Positions 17,679-27,735 of a stretch of 64,000 nucleotides of DNA are shown one piece after another; the first letter of the stretch is position 1; each line of letters opens with the position of its first letter. The translations under genes were made by a program, and so were the position numbers. Below the pieces are notes generated by a model, which did not search any database, was not told the DNA's origin, and saw only the letters and a list, made by a program, of their open reading frames with translations. The DNA comes from Saonia flava (GTDB lineage: Bacteria; Bacteroidota; Bacteroidia; Flavobacteriales; Flavobacteriaceae). Location: NCBI RefSeq assembly GCF_011927795.1, contig NZ_JAATJJ010000001.1, positions 2,357,062 to 2,421,061 of the forward strand. Direction: 5' to 3'.

Positions 17679-19253
17679 TTAAGTATAGTGTTCGTTTACC
17701 AACTCAATAACACTTTCCACGGTTGGTAGTTTTGCGACCCTAACATCTTTAAAATTTTGTTTTGCTTCGGTTGCAGTTGTTTCTCCGATGCAGAAGGCAA
17801 TTTTGTCAGCTTTGTTTTTCAACAAAAAGCTCTGGACAGTTGATGGACTAAAGAACATAACTCCTTCAATATTCTCATTGATTTTCGTGGAAGATAGTTC
17901 CGTTTCATAGGCCACGATTTCTGTAAGGTTAATTTTGTTTTCAGAAAGGAGTGTTGGTAAGTCGTCCAAGCGGATATCGCTACAGAAAAATGTGGCTTCG
18001 GTGCCCTCTATATATTCCACAAGATATTCGGCCAGTTTTTTGGCATTCCTGGCAGTATGCTTTACTGGCCCAATTCTTTCTTCTATGAGGCGCTTTGTTC
18101 TTCTGCCAACGCAATAAATATTTTTAAACTGCAACTCATCAGGGGAAAAACTGGCCAGTAATGCCTCAACAGCATTTTTACTGGTGATAATCACATTTTC
18201 TATTTCCTGCTTTATGCGGTTTTTGGGAATTCTATTGAGTTTTATTTTTATGAAATCACTACTATCTGAAACTATTCCATTTTGGAACAAGTGTTTTTGT
18301 GTTTCTGTAAGAGTTTTGGTGGAATAAATATTGGTTTCCTGGCGCTCCAATTTTAAGTCGTCCATCAAACGATTTCCGCCCTTTTTCAAAACTTTTTCGG
18401 CACATTCTTCAGCCAAGGTAAGATAGTGTTCGGGTTTCTTAGAGCCGGACACTTCAATCTTTTTGGTTCCGTCCTTGCTCAGTAAGACTCCTTTAAAATG
18501 GATTTCTTCTTTTTTAATGTAGGCCAGGGCACCAATGGGAGCTGTACAACCCCCTTCCAATAAATTTAGGAATTTACGTTCTGTGGCAACACACATTTCG
18601 GTTTCCTCATGGTTCAGTTCTTTAAGTACTTCCCTTAGCTCTGTGTTTTCTTCCAAAGCAGTAATCATAACAGCACCTTGACCAGGAGCGGGAACCATCC
18701 AATTAAGGATGATGGCATCCTCGGGTTTTAAACCTATACGTTCTACACCAGCAGTCGCAAAAATTGCTCCGTTCCAATCATTATCATTCAATTTTTGAAG
18801 CCGGGTGTTAACATTTCCCCTAAGGTCTACAACGGTATGGGTTGGATACCTATTGAGCCATTGCGCCTTTCTTCGTAAACTACCTGTGGCAATGATTCCA
18901 TTTTTTTGGGCCAAAAACTCTTCATTGTTTTTAAATACCAATAAATCACTGAATTTCCCACGTTTAAGAACAGCTGCTTGGACAATGCCTTTGGGCAGAA
19001 TAGTGGGCACATCTTTTAGGGAATGTACTGCAATGTCAATCTCATTGTTCAACATGGCAATATCCAGAGTACGGGTGAAAATCCCTGTGATTCCCAATTC
19101 GTACAAAGGTTTGTTTAAAACCAAATCCCCAGTGGATTTCACAGGAACCAATTGGGTTTTATGACCTAGAAATTCTAACTGCTTTTGTACAGTTTTAGCC
19201 TGCCATAGTGCCAGTTCACTATCGCGAGTACCTATTCGGATGATTTTGCTCAT
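17679..19253 (-). CDS. hemCD: hydroxymethylbilane synthase / uroporphyrinogen-III synthase fusion
   Basis: The 524-residue protein joins two consecutive heme enzymes. Residues 1 to about 305 are porphobilinogen deaminase (HemC): [29 protein letters not shown]-type [21 protein letters not shown], and the dipyrromethane-binding Cys236 in [10 protein letters not shown]. Residues about 330-524 resemble uroporphyrinogen-III synthase (HemD), a poorly conserved two-domain fold, with [39 protein letters not shown] and [11 protein letters not shown]. Fusion would channel the unstable hydroxymethylbilane. Its start overlaps the end of hemA by 4 bases. Confidence 0.96.
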   Translation of the reverse strand: MSKIIRIGTRDSELALWQAKTVQKQLEFLGHKTQLVPVKSTGDLVLNKPLYELGITGIFTRTLDIAMLNNEIDIAVHSLKDVPTILPKGIVQAAVLKRGKFSDLLVFKNNEEFLAQKNGIIATGSLRRKAQWLNRYPTHTVVDLRGNVNTRLQKLNDNDWNGAIFATAGVERIGLKPEDAIILNWMVPAPGQGAVMITALEENTELREVLKELNHEETEMCVATERKFLNLLEGGCTAPIGALAYIKKEEIHFKGVLLSKDGTKKIEVSGSKKPEHYLTLAEECAEKVLKKGGNRLMDDLKLERQETNIYSTKTLTETQKHLFQNGIVSDSSDFIKIKLNRIPKNRIKQEIENVIITSKNAVEALLASFSPDELQFKNIYCVGRRTKRLIEERIGPVKHTARNAKKLAEYLVEYIEGTEATFFCSDIRLDDLPTLLSENKINLTEIVAYETELSSTKINENIEGVMFFSPSTVQSFLLKNKADKIAFCIGETTATEAKQNFKDVRVAKLPTVESVIELVNEHYT

Positions 19254-20506
19254 TTGGAATCTACTTCTAGTTGAAAAACTTTTTGGATAAGTTCCAAACT
19301 ATTGTCAGCATCTATGTCCGTTTCTTTTAAATGATTAGCGAACTGCTTGGTTATTTTTTGGATGATGCGGTCAGAAACAATATCTGCCTGTTTGGTATCA
19401 AAATCTGTTTGTTTTTTGGATTGAAAATCCAACTCTTCTGCCTTCATGGTATTCAGCTTGTTTTTAAGAGCTTTGATTACCGGAGCAAACTTTCTAGTTT
19501 CCAGCCATTTCATAAAATCTTCTTTTACCTCAAAGATGATTTCTTCGGCCTGTGGAATAAATTGTTTTCTTCGTTTCAAAGTTTCGTCTGTAATCCTTGA
19601 TAAATGGTCCAGATGGACAAGGGTAACATTTTCTAGGGCCAAAACATCATTGGATACATTTTTTGGAATGGAAAGGTCCAAAATCAATAGTGGTTTTTTG
19701 GTATGTAGAATATCTTTAGATATTGTTGGCGATTGTGCGCCTGTGGCAACAATTAAAATATCGGAATTACGAATTTCAGTCTGTAAATCCCCATAGTTTT
19801 TGACAACCAGATTAAATTTTCCTGCAACTTTTTCCGCCTTATCCTTGGTTCTGTTTATTAGTGTAATGTGGGAATTCTTAGTGTGCTTTATTAAATTTTC
19901 ACATGTATTTCTGCCAATTTTTCCTGTTCCAAAAAGCAAAATATTTTTTTCTGATACATCGGGAACATTGTTTAAAATATATTGAACAGAAGCAAAAGAC
20001 ACGGATGTTGTACCCGAAGATATCTCCGTTTCATTTTTAATGCGCTTACTGGCCTGTATAATGGAATTGCATAGACGCTCAATAAAATGGTTGGCCAGAT
20101 TATGTTTTTTAGAGCGATTAAAACTTTGTTTTAATTGACTAATGATTTCAAAATCCCCTAAAATCTGACTATCTAATCCTGTGCCTACCTTAAACAAATG
20201 AGAAATAGCATCTTTGTTTTTGTATACATATGCCACTTCTTGGAACTCCTCTACTGTTCCCAAGGTGTTGTCGCATAAAAGTTTGATTAATTGAAAAGGG
20301 TGCATTGCAAAACCATGAAGTTCGGTGCGGTTACAAGTAGATGTTACTAAAAGCCCATCTATGCCCTGTAGCCTGGCTTGCACCAATATTTTATTTAAAG
20401 AAGCTGTGTCCAAACTAAATTTTCCACGGACTTCGGCATCAGCTTTTTTATAGCTCAGCCCAATAGTGTAGAAAGAACTGTGTTTGGAAATATGATAACT
20501 CTTCAT
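19250..20506 (-). CDS. hemA: glutamyl-tRNA reductase
   Basis: The 418-residue enzyme reduces glutamyl-tRNA to glutamate-1-semialdehyde, the first committed step of the C5 route to heme. The catalytic Cys58 lies in VTSTCNRTELHGF. GTGLDSQILGDFEI, ETEISSGTTSVSFASVQ and the NADPH-binding LLFGTGKIGRNTCENL follow, then the C-terminal dimerisation helices. It is first in the operon hemA-hemCD-hemE-hemF-small ORF-hemB. The glutamate-1-semialdehyde aminomutase HemL is not in the window. Confidence 0.97.
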   Translation of the reverse strand: MKSYHISKHSSFYTIGLSYKKADAEVRGKFSLDTASLNKILVQARLQGIDGLLVTSTCNRTELHGFAMHPFQLIKLLCDNTLGTVEEFQEVAYVYKNKDAISHLFKVGTGLDSQILGDFEIISQLKQSFNRSKKHNLANHFIERLCNSIIQASKRIKNETEISSGTTSVSFASVQYILNNVPDVSEKNILLFGTGKIGRNTCENLIKHTKNSHITLINRTKDKAEKVAGKFNLVVKNYGDLQTEIRNSDILIVATGAQSPTISKDILHTKKPLLILDLSIPKNVSNDVLALENVTLVHLDHLSRITDETLKRRKQFIPQAEEIIFEVKEDFMKWLETRKFAPVIKALKNKLNTMKAEELDFQSKKQTDFDTKQADIVSDRIIQKITKQFANHLKETDIDADNSLELIQKVFQLEVDSK

Positions 20507-20524
20507 TCAATTTTCAATCTCGCA

Positions 20525-20555
20525 CAAAAATAAAGGTGTAATACACACAAAAGTA
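20525..20555 (-). promoter_or_regulatory. candidate -7 elements of the heme operon
   Basis: Read on the minus strand, TATTTTTG (complement of 20525-20532) and TACTTTTG (complement of 20548-20555) both match the Bacteroidota -7 consensus TAnnTTTG. They lie about 20 and 45 bases before the hemA start. Neither has an ideally spaced TTG, so which one is used is unclear. Confidence 0.4.
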
Positions 20556-20601
20556 ACGCTGTAGGAACAATAAATACCGTTCTAAGTTTTTTTGGCGTCA
20601 T

Positions 20602-20635
20602 TTTGTGGACAATTCCTGTAAAACCCCTATTTTTG
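20602..20635 (+). promoter_or_regulatory. candidate promoter of the AraC-family gene
   Basis: TTTG at 20602-20605 and TATTTTTG at 20628-20635 are separated by 22 bases, at the long end of the Bacteroidota spacing. The element lies 73 bases before the start of the AraC-family gene and is back to back with the hemA promoter region. Confidence 0.4.
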
Positions 20636-20708
20636 CTATACTTTTTAATCTAATTGAATTTACTATTTAGAACATTTCTAAATAAAATAATTAAATTGTT
20701 TCTGAAAA

Positions 20709-21593
20709 ATGTTTGAGGAAAATACCGCTACAGGTTCATTTGAGGAAGTTTTGGTGGATGAGGGGTTTTATGTGCTTAAAATTCAAAATAATAGTTCTGA
20801 AATTCAGAAAGTAAGCAGGCCCATAGATAGTACTTTTATTCAATTTCATTTTTGTTTAAAGGGAAACGGAAAGTTCATTTTTAATGATGGGAGGTATGCA
20901 TTGGATGTAACCGAAGAAAGCTCACTGCTATTGTACAACACCCAGTTGGATTTGCCAATGAACTTAGAATTAAATCCAAATTCATGGATGGTTTCTTTGG
21001 TGATGACTATTCGCAAGTTTCATTCCCTGTTCTCTGCTGATGTTGTTTACATTCCTTTTTTAAGTGCAGAAAACAAGGAAAAAAAATATTATTCCCAAGA
21101 GCCAATAACACCTGCCATTGCTGTTGTATTGAGCCAAATAATGAATTACAATTTACATCCTTCCATTAAAGCCTTGTACATAAAGGGAAAGATCTATGAA
21201 CTTATTTCCATTTATTTTAACAAAGGGGAAGATGCAGATATTGAGCAATGCCCTTTTTTAGTGGATGAAGAAAATGTAAGGAGAATCCGAAATGCAAAGA
21301 ACATTATGATTTCCCGGATGGCAGAACCACCAAGTTTGGCAGAGCTTTCAGAGGAAATAGGTTTAAGCCTTAAAAAGTTGAAAGAAGGTTTTAAGCAAAT
21401 TTATGGGGAGACGGTATATGGCTTTTTATTTGACTACAAAATGGATTTTGCGCGCAAAATGTTGGAAACTGGTCAACATAATGTAAACGAGGTAGGCCTA
21501 AAAGTGGGCTATAGTACTTCTAGTCATTTTATAGCCGCTTTTAAGAAGAAATACGGTACAACGCCAAAAAAATATTTGATGTCTTTGGCATAA
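20709..21593 (+). CDS. AraC family transcriptional regulator
   Basis: The 294-residue protein has an N-terminal cupin-like sensing region (residues 1-140, with FIQFHFCLKGNGKFIFNDG) and a C-terminal AraC/XylS double helix-turn-helix. The first helix pair is in PPSLAELSEEIGLSLKKLKEGFKQIYGETVYGFL; the second in VNEVGLKVGYSTSSHFIAAFKKKYGTTPKKYL. It is divergent from hemA across a 202-base region, so it may control the heme operon in response to iron or heme, as some related iron-uptake regulators do. That assignment is inference from position. Confidence 0.92.
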   Translation: MFEENTATGSFEEVLVDEGFYVLKIQNNSSEIQKVSRPIDSTFIQFHFCLKGNGKFIFNDGRYALDVTEESSLLLYNTQLDLPMNLELNPNSWMVSLVMTIRKFHSLFSADVVYIPFLSAENKEKKYYSQEPITPAIAVVLSQIMNYNLHPSIKALYIKGKIYELISIYFNKGEDADIEQCPFLVDEENVRRIRNAKNIMISRMAEPPSLAELSEEIGLSLKKLKEGFKQIYGETVYGFLFDYKMDFARKMLETGQHNVNEVGLKVGYSTSSHFIAAFKKKYGTTPKKYLMSLA

Positions 21594-21680
21594 TAACTAT
21601 ATGAAAGCCAACAATAATTAGCTTTAATTAATCTTTTTATCATTTTAAACCGTAAATATTTGGAACTGTACCAAAAATAT

Positions 21681-23057
21681 ATGCGATACCTAAGTTTTTT
21701 TTTAATTATATGCTCATTAATAATCTTCTTTGCCTGCAGTAAAGATTCTGATATTAATAAAAATGAGGAGGAATCGCCAGTTGATAATGAGGCTCCAAGT
21801 AAGCCATTAGGTGTTTCCCTATCTTCAGTAACAGCTAATACGGCGAGTATTTCTTGGGAGCAATCGTCGGATAATATTGGTGTAGAAGGATATAGTATAT
21901 ATAAAGAAGGTTTATTGGTTGAATCGGTAAATGAAACTTCATATACGGCCGTTGGTTTAAATCCTAATTCTATATATGTGTTTGCGATTACTGCTTTCGA
22001 TGCTGCGGCAAATGAGTCAGAGAGTAGTGAGTCTTTGGAGGTCATTACTGAAGAGGAGTCGACAGCTGATTTAGTGGCCCCCAGTAAACCAGAGGGCCTG
22101 AAGGAGTCTAATTTGACCGGTACTTCCGTGGATATATCTTGGAATGCCTCTACCGATAATAGGGGAGTCGCAGGCTATAAAATCTTTCAAAACGGTACTT
22201 TAATTGGTGCAACTGATAAAATTGAATATTCAATTAATGGATTGACTCCAAATACATCCTACACATTTTCTGTGTTAGCCTACGACGAGGCTGGTAATGA
22301 GTCAGATTTAAGTGAGGAAGTAATTATAACCACCGAATCTGCACAAGGGAGCGTTAAAGTGCTGGTATTTACCAAAACGGACGGATATGACCACAATACA
22401 AGAAATGAAACTATAGAAATGGTTCAAGGGATAGCAACGAATTTGGGTTTTGAGGTTGTTGTGGACAATACTGGCAATGAATTTAATTCACTGTCAAATT
22501 TATCTCAATACAAAGTAATCTTTTTTTCGAATACATCTGGGAATACTTTAAATGATGGTCAAAGAGGAAATGTTGAAGCATATGCAAATCAAGGAGGTAA
22601 TTTTATATCAAATCATGCGGCCAGTGATTCATATGGACATTCTACTGCAAATACAGTTTCTGGGAATGGAAAGGGTTTATGGGATTGGTATGCCGAGAAT
22701 GTTACTGGGTGTAGTGTTAGGAATAACCCTAATCATACTAGTTCGGGTTTAGCTGCCACAGTTTCTGTTGAAAATCAAAATAATGAATTAACAGATGGAA
22801 TTGGTTTTCCATGGAATGATAATGAAGAGTGGTATTATTGGGAAGGTGGTTACGTTAATCCCCTTTTTATTGAGTTGTTAAGGGTTTCCGACACAGGTTC
22901 AAACAGTTATGATGATACTAGGATGACGGCCCAATATTTAGAGAGGGCAGATGACGGCAAGAGTTTTTATACCAGTATGGGGCATTCAAAAGGCAAATAT
23001 TCAGATGCGGAATTTGTTCAATTAATCACCAATGTATTTGTATGGATGTTGAACTAG
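21681..23057 (+). CDS. lipoprotein with two fibronectin III domains and a ThuA domain
   Basis: The start is taken as ATG at 21681, giving a lipoprotein signal (LIIFFACSKDSD, Cys19); a TTG seven codons upstream is less likely. The roughly 458-residue product has two fibronectin type III domains (about 35-125 and 135-225), each opening with APSKP. They are followed by a ThuA-like (trehalose-utilisation, glutamine-amidotransferase-like) domain with KVLVFTKTDGYDHNTR and GGNFISNHAASDSYGH, ending YTSMGHSKGKYSDAEFVQLITNVFVWM. ThuA-like proteins in Bacteroidota accompany sugar-polymer use. It is convergent with the DUF1460 gene, 3 bases apart. Confidence 0.9.
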   Translation: MRYLSFFLIICSLIIFFACSKDSDINKNEEESPVDNEAPSKPLGVSLSSVTANTASISWEQSSDNIGVEGYSIYKEGLLVESVNETSYTAVGLNPNSIYVFAITAFDAAANESESSESLEVITEEESTADLVAPSKPEGLKESNLTGTSVDISWNASTDNRGVAGYKIFQNGTLIGATDKIEYSINGLTPNTSYTFSVLAYDEAGNESDLSEEVIITTESAQGSVKVLVFTKTDGYDHNTRNETIEMVQGIATNLGFEVVVDNTGNEFNSLSNLSQYKVIFFSNTSGNTLNDGQRGNVEAYANQGGNFISNHAASDSYGHSTANTVSGNGKGLWDWYAENVTGCSVRNNPNHTSSGLAATVSVENQNNELTDGIGFPWNDNEEWYYWEGGYVNPLFIELLRVSDTGSNSYDDTRMTAQYLERADDGKSFYTSMGHSKGKYSDAEFVQLITNVFVWMLN

Positions 23058-23060
23058 TAA

Positions 23061-23918
23061 TTATTTTGACTTTGGAAATGGCCTTGCCACTATAATGCCA
23101 ATATTGTTTTTTATTTTTTTTAGATAATCTGCCAAGGGGAGTTGGGAAATTTCAACTTCCATGGAACCCGTGGATGCATGCAGCAAATGTATGCGGCCAT
23201 CTGCTTGTTTAATGGCAATTCCCGTATGGGTAACATCCAATCCTTTTATGGAAGTGGCCAAAGCGATAATGTCCCCATCTTTAATTAAATGCTCATTGGC
23301 CTTAATCTGGTCTTGTGGTAGGTAACAGATACTTTTTTGATTGAGATTATTTTCTGTTTTTAAGATATTCGCGTAGTTTTCATCATCACTTAAAAAGGGA
23401 TAAAGTTCCCTATGGGTCCCCATAAAATTAATCTCTTTTTTAAGCTCTAGTCCTCCTCCTAGTTCATTTGTAATATCTTTCACCAGCCCTTTAGAGTTAT
23501 TGTTCTTAATCCAATAGGTAAAGTAATGTAAACGTGATGAATACCCTTTCATTTCTCCATTTTCATACCGAATGGTCTCTAGTAAGTCTATATAGTTGTT
23601 AAAATCCGTTTTTCCCTCTTTAAGAAGTAGACTAAAAGCCAAAACATTTTCTACAAAAGTGGTGCAATCCAATCCGTGTAAGTTTACAACCAAAGTTTCA
23701 GTTTCTCCTACCTCCAAAGTTTTGGCAACGTATGGCGTGCTTAAAAATGTTTTGCCAACGGCAACCATGGTTTTGCCAAAATCGTTCTCTAACAAGCCAT
23801 CAATTTCAAGTGTTTTTTCCGCAAATATTTTTTTATCTTCCTGAGAACATGTAATCTGCTGGGCAATTGAGAGGTGACCAATTATCAATAATAAAATTAT
23901 AAGTAGTTTGTTTTGCAT
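23061..23918 (-). CDS. exported DUF1460 (NlpC/P60-like amidase) protein
   Basis: The 285-residue protein has a signal peptide ending HLSIAQQ. It belongs to DUF1460, a papain-like fold close to NlpC/P60 cell-wall peptidases. The candidate nucleophile Cys lies in HGLDCTTFVENVLAF and the His in DVTHTGIAI, followed by GRIHLLHAS. It probably cleaves cell-wall peptides or related amides in the periplasm. It stands alone and reads away from the MscS gene's start with 78 bases between them. Confidence 0.85.
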   Translation of the reverse strand: MQNKLLIILLLIIGHLSIAQQITCSQEDKKIFAEKTLEIDGLLENDFGKTMVAVGKTFLSTPYVAKTLEVGETETLVVNLHGLDCTTFVENVLAFSLLLKEGKTDFNNYIDLLETIRYENGEMKGYSSRLHYFTYWIKNNNSKGLVKDITNELGGGLELKKEINFMGTHRELYPFLSDDENYANILKTENNLNQKSICYLPQDQIKANEHLIKDGDIIALATSIKGLDVTHTGIAIKQADGRIHLLHASTGSMEVEISQLPLADYLKKIKNNIGIIVARPFPKSK

Positions 23919-23996
23919 TGGGTATTCTTAATTAAAATATAATTTCACTAATATAACGACAAAAGATTAGCGTTAAATTTCGAAAAACCATCAAAT

Positions 23997-25070
23997 TTAT
24001 TCTTCCGAAGAAGATGTGTCTTTCCGGTTTTCCATTTGAACTCTTGTCCTTACTATACTCTCTGGATAATTTTTTTGTAAAAAAAGAATTAATTTTTCCC
24101 GCACATACACTCGTAAATCCCATGCCGTAGAAGAATCTTTGGCACTCATTAATGCCCTTATTTCCACACTTTGTGGTTTGGAATCTGTTACCTGTAACAC
24201 GTTGACCTCGCCATCCCAAAGATCGGTCCCTGTTAAGATTCGAGTTTGCTCTTCTCGCAGTTTGTCAAATGGAACGTTATAATCTGTATATAGAAATACG
24301 GTGCCTAGAATTTCTGATGAAGTTTTGGTCCAGTTTTGAAAGGGTGTTTCAATAAAATAAGTAGTCGGCACCACTAAACGTCTTTTATCCCAAATCTGAA
24401 CAACTACATATGTCAAAGTAATATCCTCTATCCTTCCCCATTCCCCTTGTACAACTACAACATCATCAATTTTTATAGGTTGGGTGATGGCTATTTGGAT
24501 GCCTGCCAAGATAGTGCCTATCATTTTCTGGGCAGAAAAACCAATTATTATGCCCGCCACTCCTGCCGAAGCAAAAACACTTATTCCTATTTCCCGTATA
24601 CTTTCAAAACTCATTAGGGCCAAGCCAATGGCAAAAATAACCACCACAAAAATAATGATGCGCTCTAGAATGTTGAATTGTGTATAAACCTTCCTTGCTT
24701 TTAGATTGTCCTCTTGGTTAATATCATAGTTGTGAACGACTTGCTTCTTAACAACTTTTAATAGTTTAATAATCAACCATGTAACAGAAAATATTGTAAG
24801 TATGGTGCAGGTTTTTTTTATAGCAAAGCTGAATTCTGTTATACCCAATAATTGGTGAAGGGAAGTTAAACGGAGCAGAAAGGAAAGAAACAAAATAAAA
24901 ATAGGCGAGCTTATTTTCTTAACGGTTTCTTTTGGTAAAAGATATTTTGGACTTTTGCCATATTTGTTCAAGAGGGTAATTAATATGATATAGGCTATTA
25001 AAAATACTAATAGGGCTCCTAAAACATAGACCAGGGATTGCGTTTCCGTATTCTTAAAAAGCTTTTCCAT
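23997..25070 (-). CDS. MscS family mechanosensitive channel
   Basis: The 357-residue inner-membrane protein has four predicted membrane helices (about 13-33, 52-70, 85-105 and 130-155) and the MscS pore helix in ASAGVAGIIIGFSAQKMIGTILAGIQI. The beta domain follows with VQGEWGRIEDITLTYVVVQIWDKRRLVVPTTYF and the C-terminal cytoplasmic domain. It would open under membrane tension to release solutes after osmotic down-shock. The C-terminus ends with a short Ser/Glu-rich tail. Confidence 0.93.
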   Translation of the reverse strand: MEKLFKNTETQSLVYVLGALLVFLIAYIILITLLNKYGKSPKYLLPKETVKKISSPIFILFLSFLLRLTSLHQLLGITEFSFAIKKTCTILTIFSVTWLIIKLLKVVKKQVVHNYDINQEDNLKARKVYTQFNILERIIIFVVVIFAIGLALMSFESIREIGISVFASAGVAGIIIGFSAQKMIGTILAGIQIAITQPIKIDDVVVVQGEWGRIEDITLTYVVVQIWDKRRLVVPTTYFIETPFQNWTKTSSEILGTVFLYTDYNVPFDKLREEQTRILTGTDLWDGEVNVLQVTDSKPQSVEIRALMSAKDSSTAWDLRVYVREKLILFLQKNYPESIVRTRVQMENRKDTSSSEE

Positions 25071-25243
25071 TGTTTACAATTAAGACCATAAGTTAGAAAC
25101 AAAACTTTAAAAGCTAATGTTTGTTGGGGTTAAATATGTTTTAAATTGAGTTTATCTATGCCTTTATAATAAAACTTTTGAAAAGATAAAATCATAGTTG
25201 GCCCACATATACTATTTTTGCTCTGGATTAGAAAAATTGTAAA

Positions 25244-26275
25244 ATGAAAGGAGTTTTATTGGTCAATTTGGGTTCTCCTGATAGCCCAACAGCTAAGGAT
25301 GTAAAGCCATATTTGGATGAATTTTTAATGGATGAGCGCGTAATAGATGTTCCATTGTGGTTAAGAAATATAATTGTACGCGGGATTATTTTGAGAAACA
25401 GACCTAAAAAATCGGCCGAGGCCTATAAAAAAATATGGTGGGAAGAGGGTTCCCCTTTAGTTGTTATCTCTGAACGTTTTACTGAAAAGGTCCAGTCAAA
25501 AACAGATATTCCAATCGCTTTGGGAATGCGCTATGGTTCCATAACCATAAAAAATGCACTTCAGGAACTAAAGAATAAAGGGGTAGATGAGGTTTTGTTG
25601 GTGCCCTTATACCCACATTATGCCATGTCTTCCTTTGAAACTGTTGTGGTAAAGACTATGGAGGAAAAAGCAGCTTATTTTCCTGATATGAAAATAACCA
25701 CCTTACCTGCATTTTATAAAAACCCGGACTATATAAAGATTCTTTCCGAGTCTATACAAAGGGAGTTAAAAGATTTTGAATATGACCATGTTCTGTTTTC
25801 TTATCACGGGATACCGGAAAGACACATTAAAAAGTCCGACCCAACAAAGTTTCACTGTAAAATAGATGGTTCTTGTTGTTCAACAAATTCGGTAGCTCAT
25901 AATACTTGTTATAGGCACCAATGTTTTAAAATGACGGAATTGGTAAAAAAGGAGTTGGCATTGTCAGAGGATAAGGTAAGTCTTTCCTTCCAGTCGCGAT
26001 TGCCCAATGACCCCTGGTTAAAACCATACACCGATTTTGAATTTGAGCGCTTTCCAAAGGAGGGCAAGAAAAAATTGGCCGTTATTACACCAGCTTTTGT
26101 TGCTGACTGTTTAGAAACTTTGGAGGAAATAGCCATGGAAGGCAAAAGCCAGTTCCAAGAGGCAGGGGGAAACGATTATAAACATATCCCTTGTTTAAAC
26201 GATAGTGATGAGTGGGTAGGTCTAATGGCTAAATGGATAAAAGATTGGCAGGCAGATGAAACCCTTCCTGCGTAA
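25244..26275 (+). CDS. hemH: ferrochelatase
   Basis: The 343-residue enzyme inserts ferrous iron into protoporphyrin IX. LLVNLGSPDSP opens the protein; the catalytic His188 is in LFSYHGIPERH; the acidic side is in PAFVADCLETLEEI. An internal segment holds five cysteines (205, 211, 212, 222, 227) in HCKIDGSCC and NTCYRHQC, a pattern reminiscent of the [2Fe-2S] ferrochelatases described in other bacteria. A -7-like TATTTTTG is at 25213-25220. The stop overlaps the MATE gene start in TAATG. Confidence 0.97.
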   Translation: MKGVLLVNLGSPDSPTAKDVKPYLDEFLMDERVIDVPLWLRNIIVRGIILRNRPKKSAEAYKKIWWEEGSPLVVISERFTEKVQSKTDIPIALGMRYGSITIKNALQELKNKGVDEVLLVPLYPHYAMSSFETVVVKTMEEKAAYFPDMKITTLPAFYKNPDYIKILSESIQRELKDFEYDHVLFSYHGIPERHIKKSDPTKFHCKIDGSCCSTNSVAHNTCYRHQCFKMTELVKKELALSEDKVSLSFQSRLPNDPWLKPYTDFEFERFPKEGKKKLAVITPAFVADCLETLEEIAMEGKSQFQEAGGNDYKHIPCLNDSDEWVGLMAKWIKDWQADETLPA

Positions 26276-27666
26276 TGGCAAAAGTATCTTCAGAACAACT
26301 TGGATCAGAACCTATTGGTAGGTTGTTGGTGAAACAGGCCGTTCCTGCATCCATAGGAATTTTGGTAATGTCCCTCAATATTTTGATAGATTCTATTTTT
26401 GTGGGCAATTGGATAGGTTCCATAGCCATTGCTGCAATAAATGTTGTTCTACCTGTTTCTTTTTTTATTGGGGCCTTGGGAATGGCCATTGGCGTTGGTG
26501 GTTCAAGTATTATTTCTAGAGCCTTGGGCGACCACAACAAAGAGAAGGCCTTAAAAACTTTTGGTAACCAAATAACATTAACGCTTCTGGTTACCATCAC
26601 CATGGTGGTATTTGGGTTAATGTTCATTGAAACTTTGATTCCTGCCTTTGGGGGAAAAGGAACAATTTATGACCCAGCCAAAACTTATTACACCATTGTA
26701 CTGTATGGAGTTCCTTTTTTGGCACTTTGTATGATGGGCAATACGGTTGTTAGGGCAGAGGGGAAACCCAAATTTGCCATGATTGCCATGATCATACCTT
26801 CTGTAGGTAATTTATTGATGGATTATATTTTTATCTATGTGTTCGATTGGGGTATGGCAGGTGCTGCATGGGCTACAACTATAGGGTATTTTTTATGCTT
26901 TGCGTATATATTCTATTTTTTTCTATCATCGGATTCAGAAATGAAAATAGGATGGCACCATTTAAGACTAAATGGAATTCTGGTAAAAGAAATAGGGGCT
27001 TTGGGATTTGTGACTTTGGCAAGACAGGCCGTTGTAAGTATTACCTATTTGATCATGAACAATATTCTTTTCAACTTGGGAGGAGAACCCATGGTGGCGG
27101 TCTATGCAATAATTGGTCGCATGTTAATGTTTGCATTGTTCCCTGTTTTTGGGGTTACCCAAGGATTTTTGCCCATTGCAGGGTTTAATTATGGAGCAAA
27201 AAAATACCAAAGGGTACGAGAATCTATAAATACAGCAATAAAGTATGCTGCATTCATGGCAACCATGGTGTTTGTAGGACTTATGCTTTTTCCAGAGGCC
27301 ATTACATCCTTATTTTTAAGTGATAGAATCAGTATGTCTACTCACGAATTGGAAACAAAGGCCTTTGTATTAAAGAATGCCCCTAATGCCATGCGCTGGG
27401 TTTTTGCAGCTACCCCTATAATTGCTCTACAGTTAATAGGGGCAGCATATTTTCAGGCAATAGGGAAGGCAATTCCAGCCTTGTTGTTAACCCTTAGTAG
27501 ACAGGGGTTCTTTTTTATACCACTTGTTTTAATTTTGCCCAATTTTCTTGGCGAACTTGGAGTTTGGCTATCTTTCCCAATATCCGATTTGTTGGCCACA
27601 TTGGTTACAGGGTATTTTTTAAGAAGGGAAGTAAATAGGGAGTTAAAAATAGAGCCTTCTATTTAG
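26275..27666 (+). CDS. MATE family efflux transporter
   Basis: The 463-residue inner-membrane protein has about twelve membrane segments in the two-lobed MATE arrangement. Recognisable segments are PIGRLLVKQAVPASIGILVM near the start, IGVGGSSIISRALGDHN in lobe one and GVTQGFLPIAGFNYGAKKY in lobe two. It would export organic cations or similar compounds by proton or sodium antiport. Its start overlaps the hemH stop by one base, so the two are coupled; export of a porphyrin or metal-related compound is possible but unproven. Confidence 0.93.
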   Translation: MAKVSSEQLGSEPIGRLLVKQAVPASIGILVMSLNILIDSIFVGNWIGSIAIAAINVVLPVSFFIGALGMAIGVGGSSIISRALGDHNKEKALKTFGNQITLTLLVTITMVVFGLMFIETLIPAFGGKGTIYDPAKTYYTIVLYGVPFLALCMMGNTVVRAEGKPKFAMIAMIIPSVGNLLMDYIFIYVFDWGMAGAAWATTIGYFLCFAYIFYFFLSSDSEMKIGWHHLRLNGILVKEIGALGFVTLARQAVVSITYLIMNNILFNLGGEPMVAVYAIIGRMLMFALFPVFGVTQGFLPIAGFNYGAKKYQRVRESINTAIKYAAFMATMVFVGLMLFPEAITSLFLSDRISMSTHELETKAFVLKNAPNAMRWVFAATPIIALQLIGAAYFQAIGKAIPALLLTLSRQGFFFIPLVLILPNFLGELGVWLSFPISDLLATLVTGYFLRREVNRELKIEPSI

Positions 27667-27735
27667 TGCCCGTTCCTCTGGAATTAAATGCATTTTCCTT
27701 ACATTTATGGATAGCTAATTCCAACTAAGAAAATC

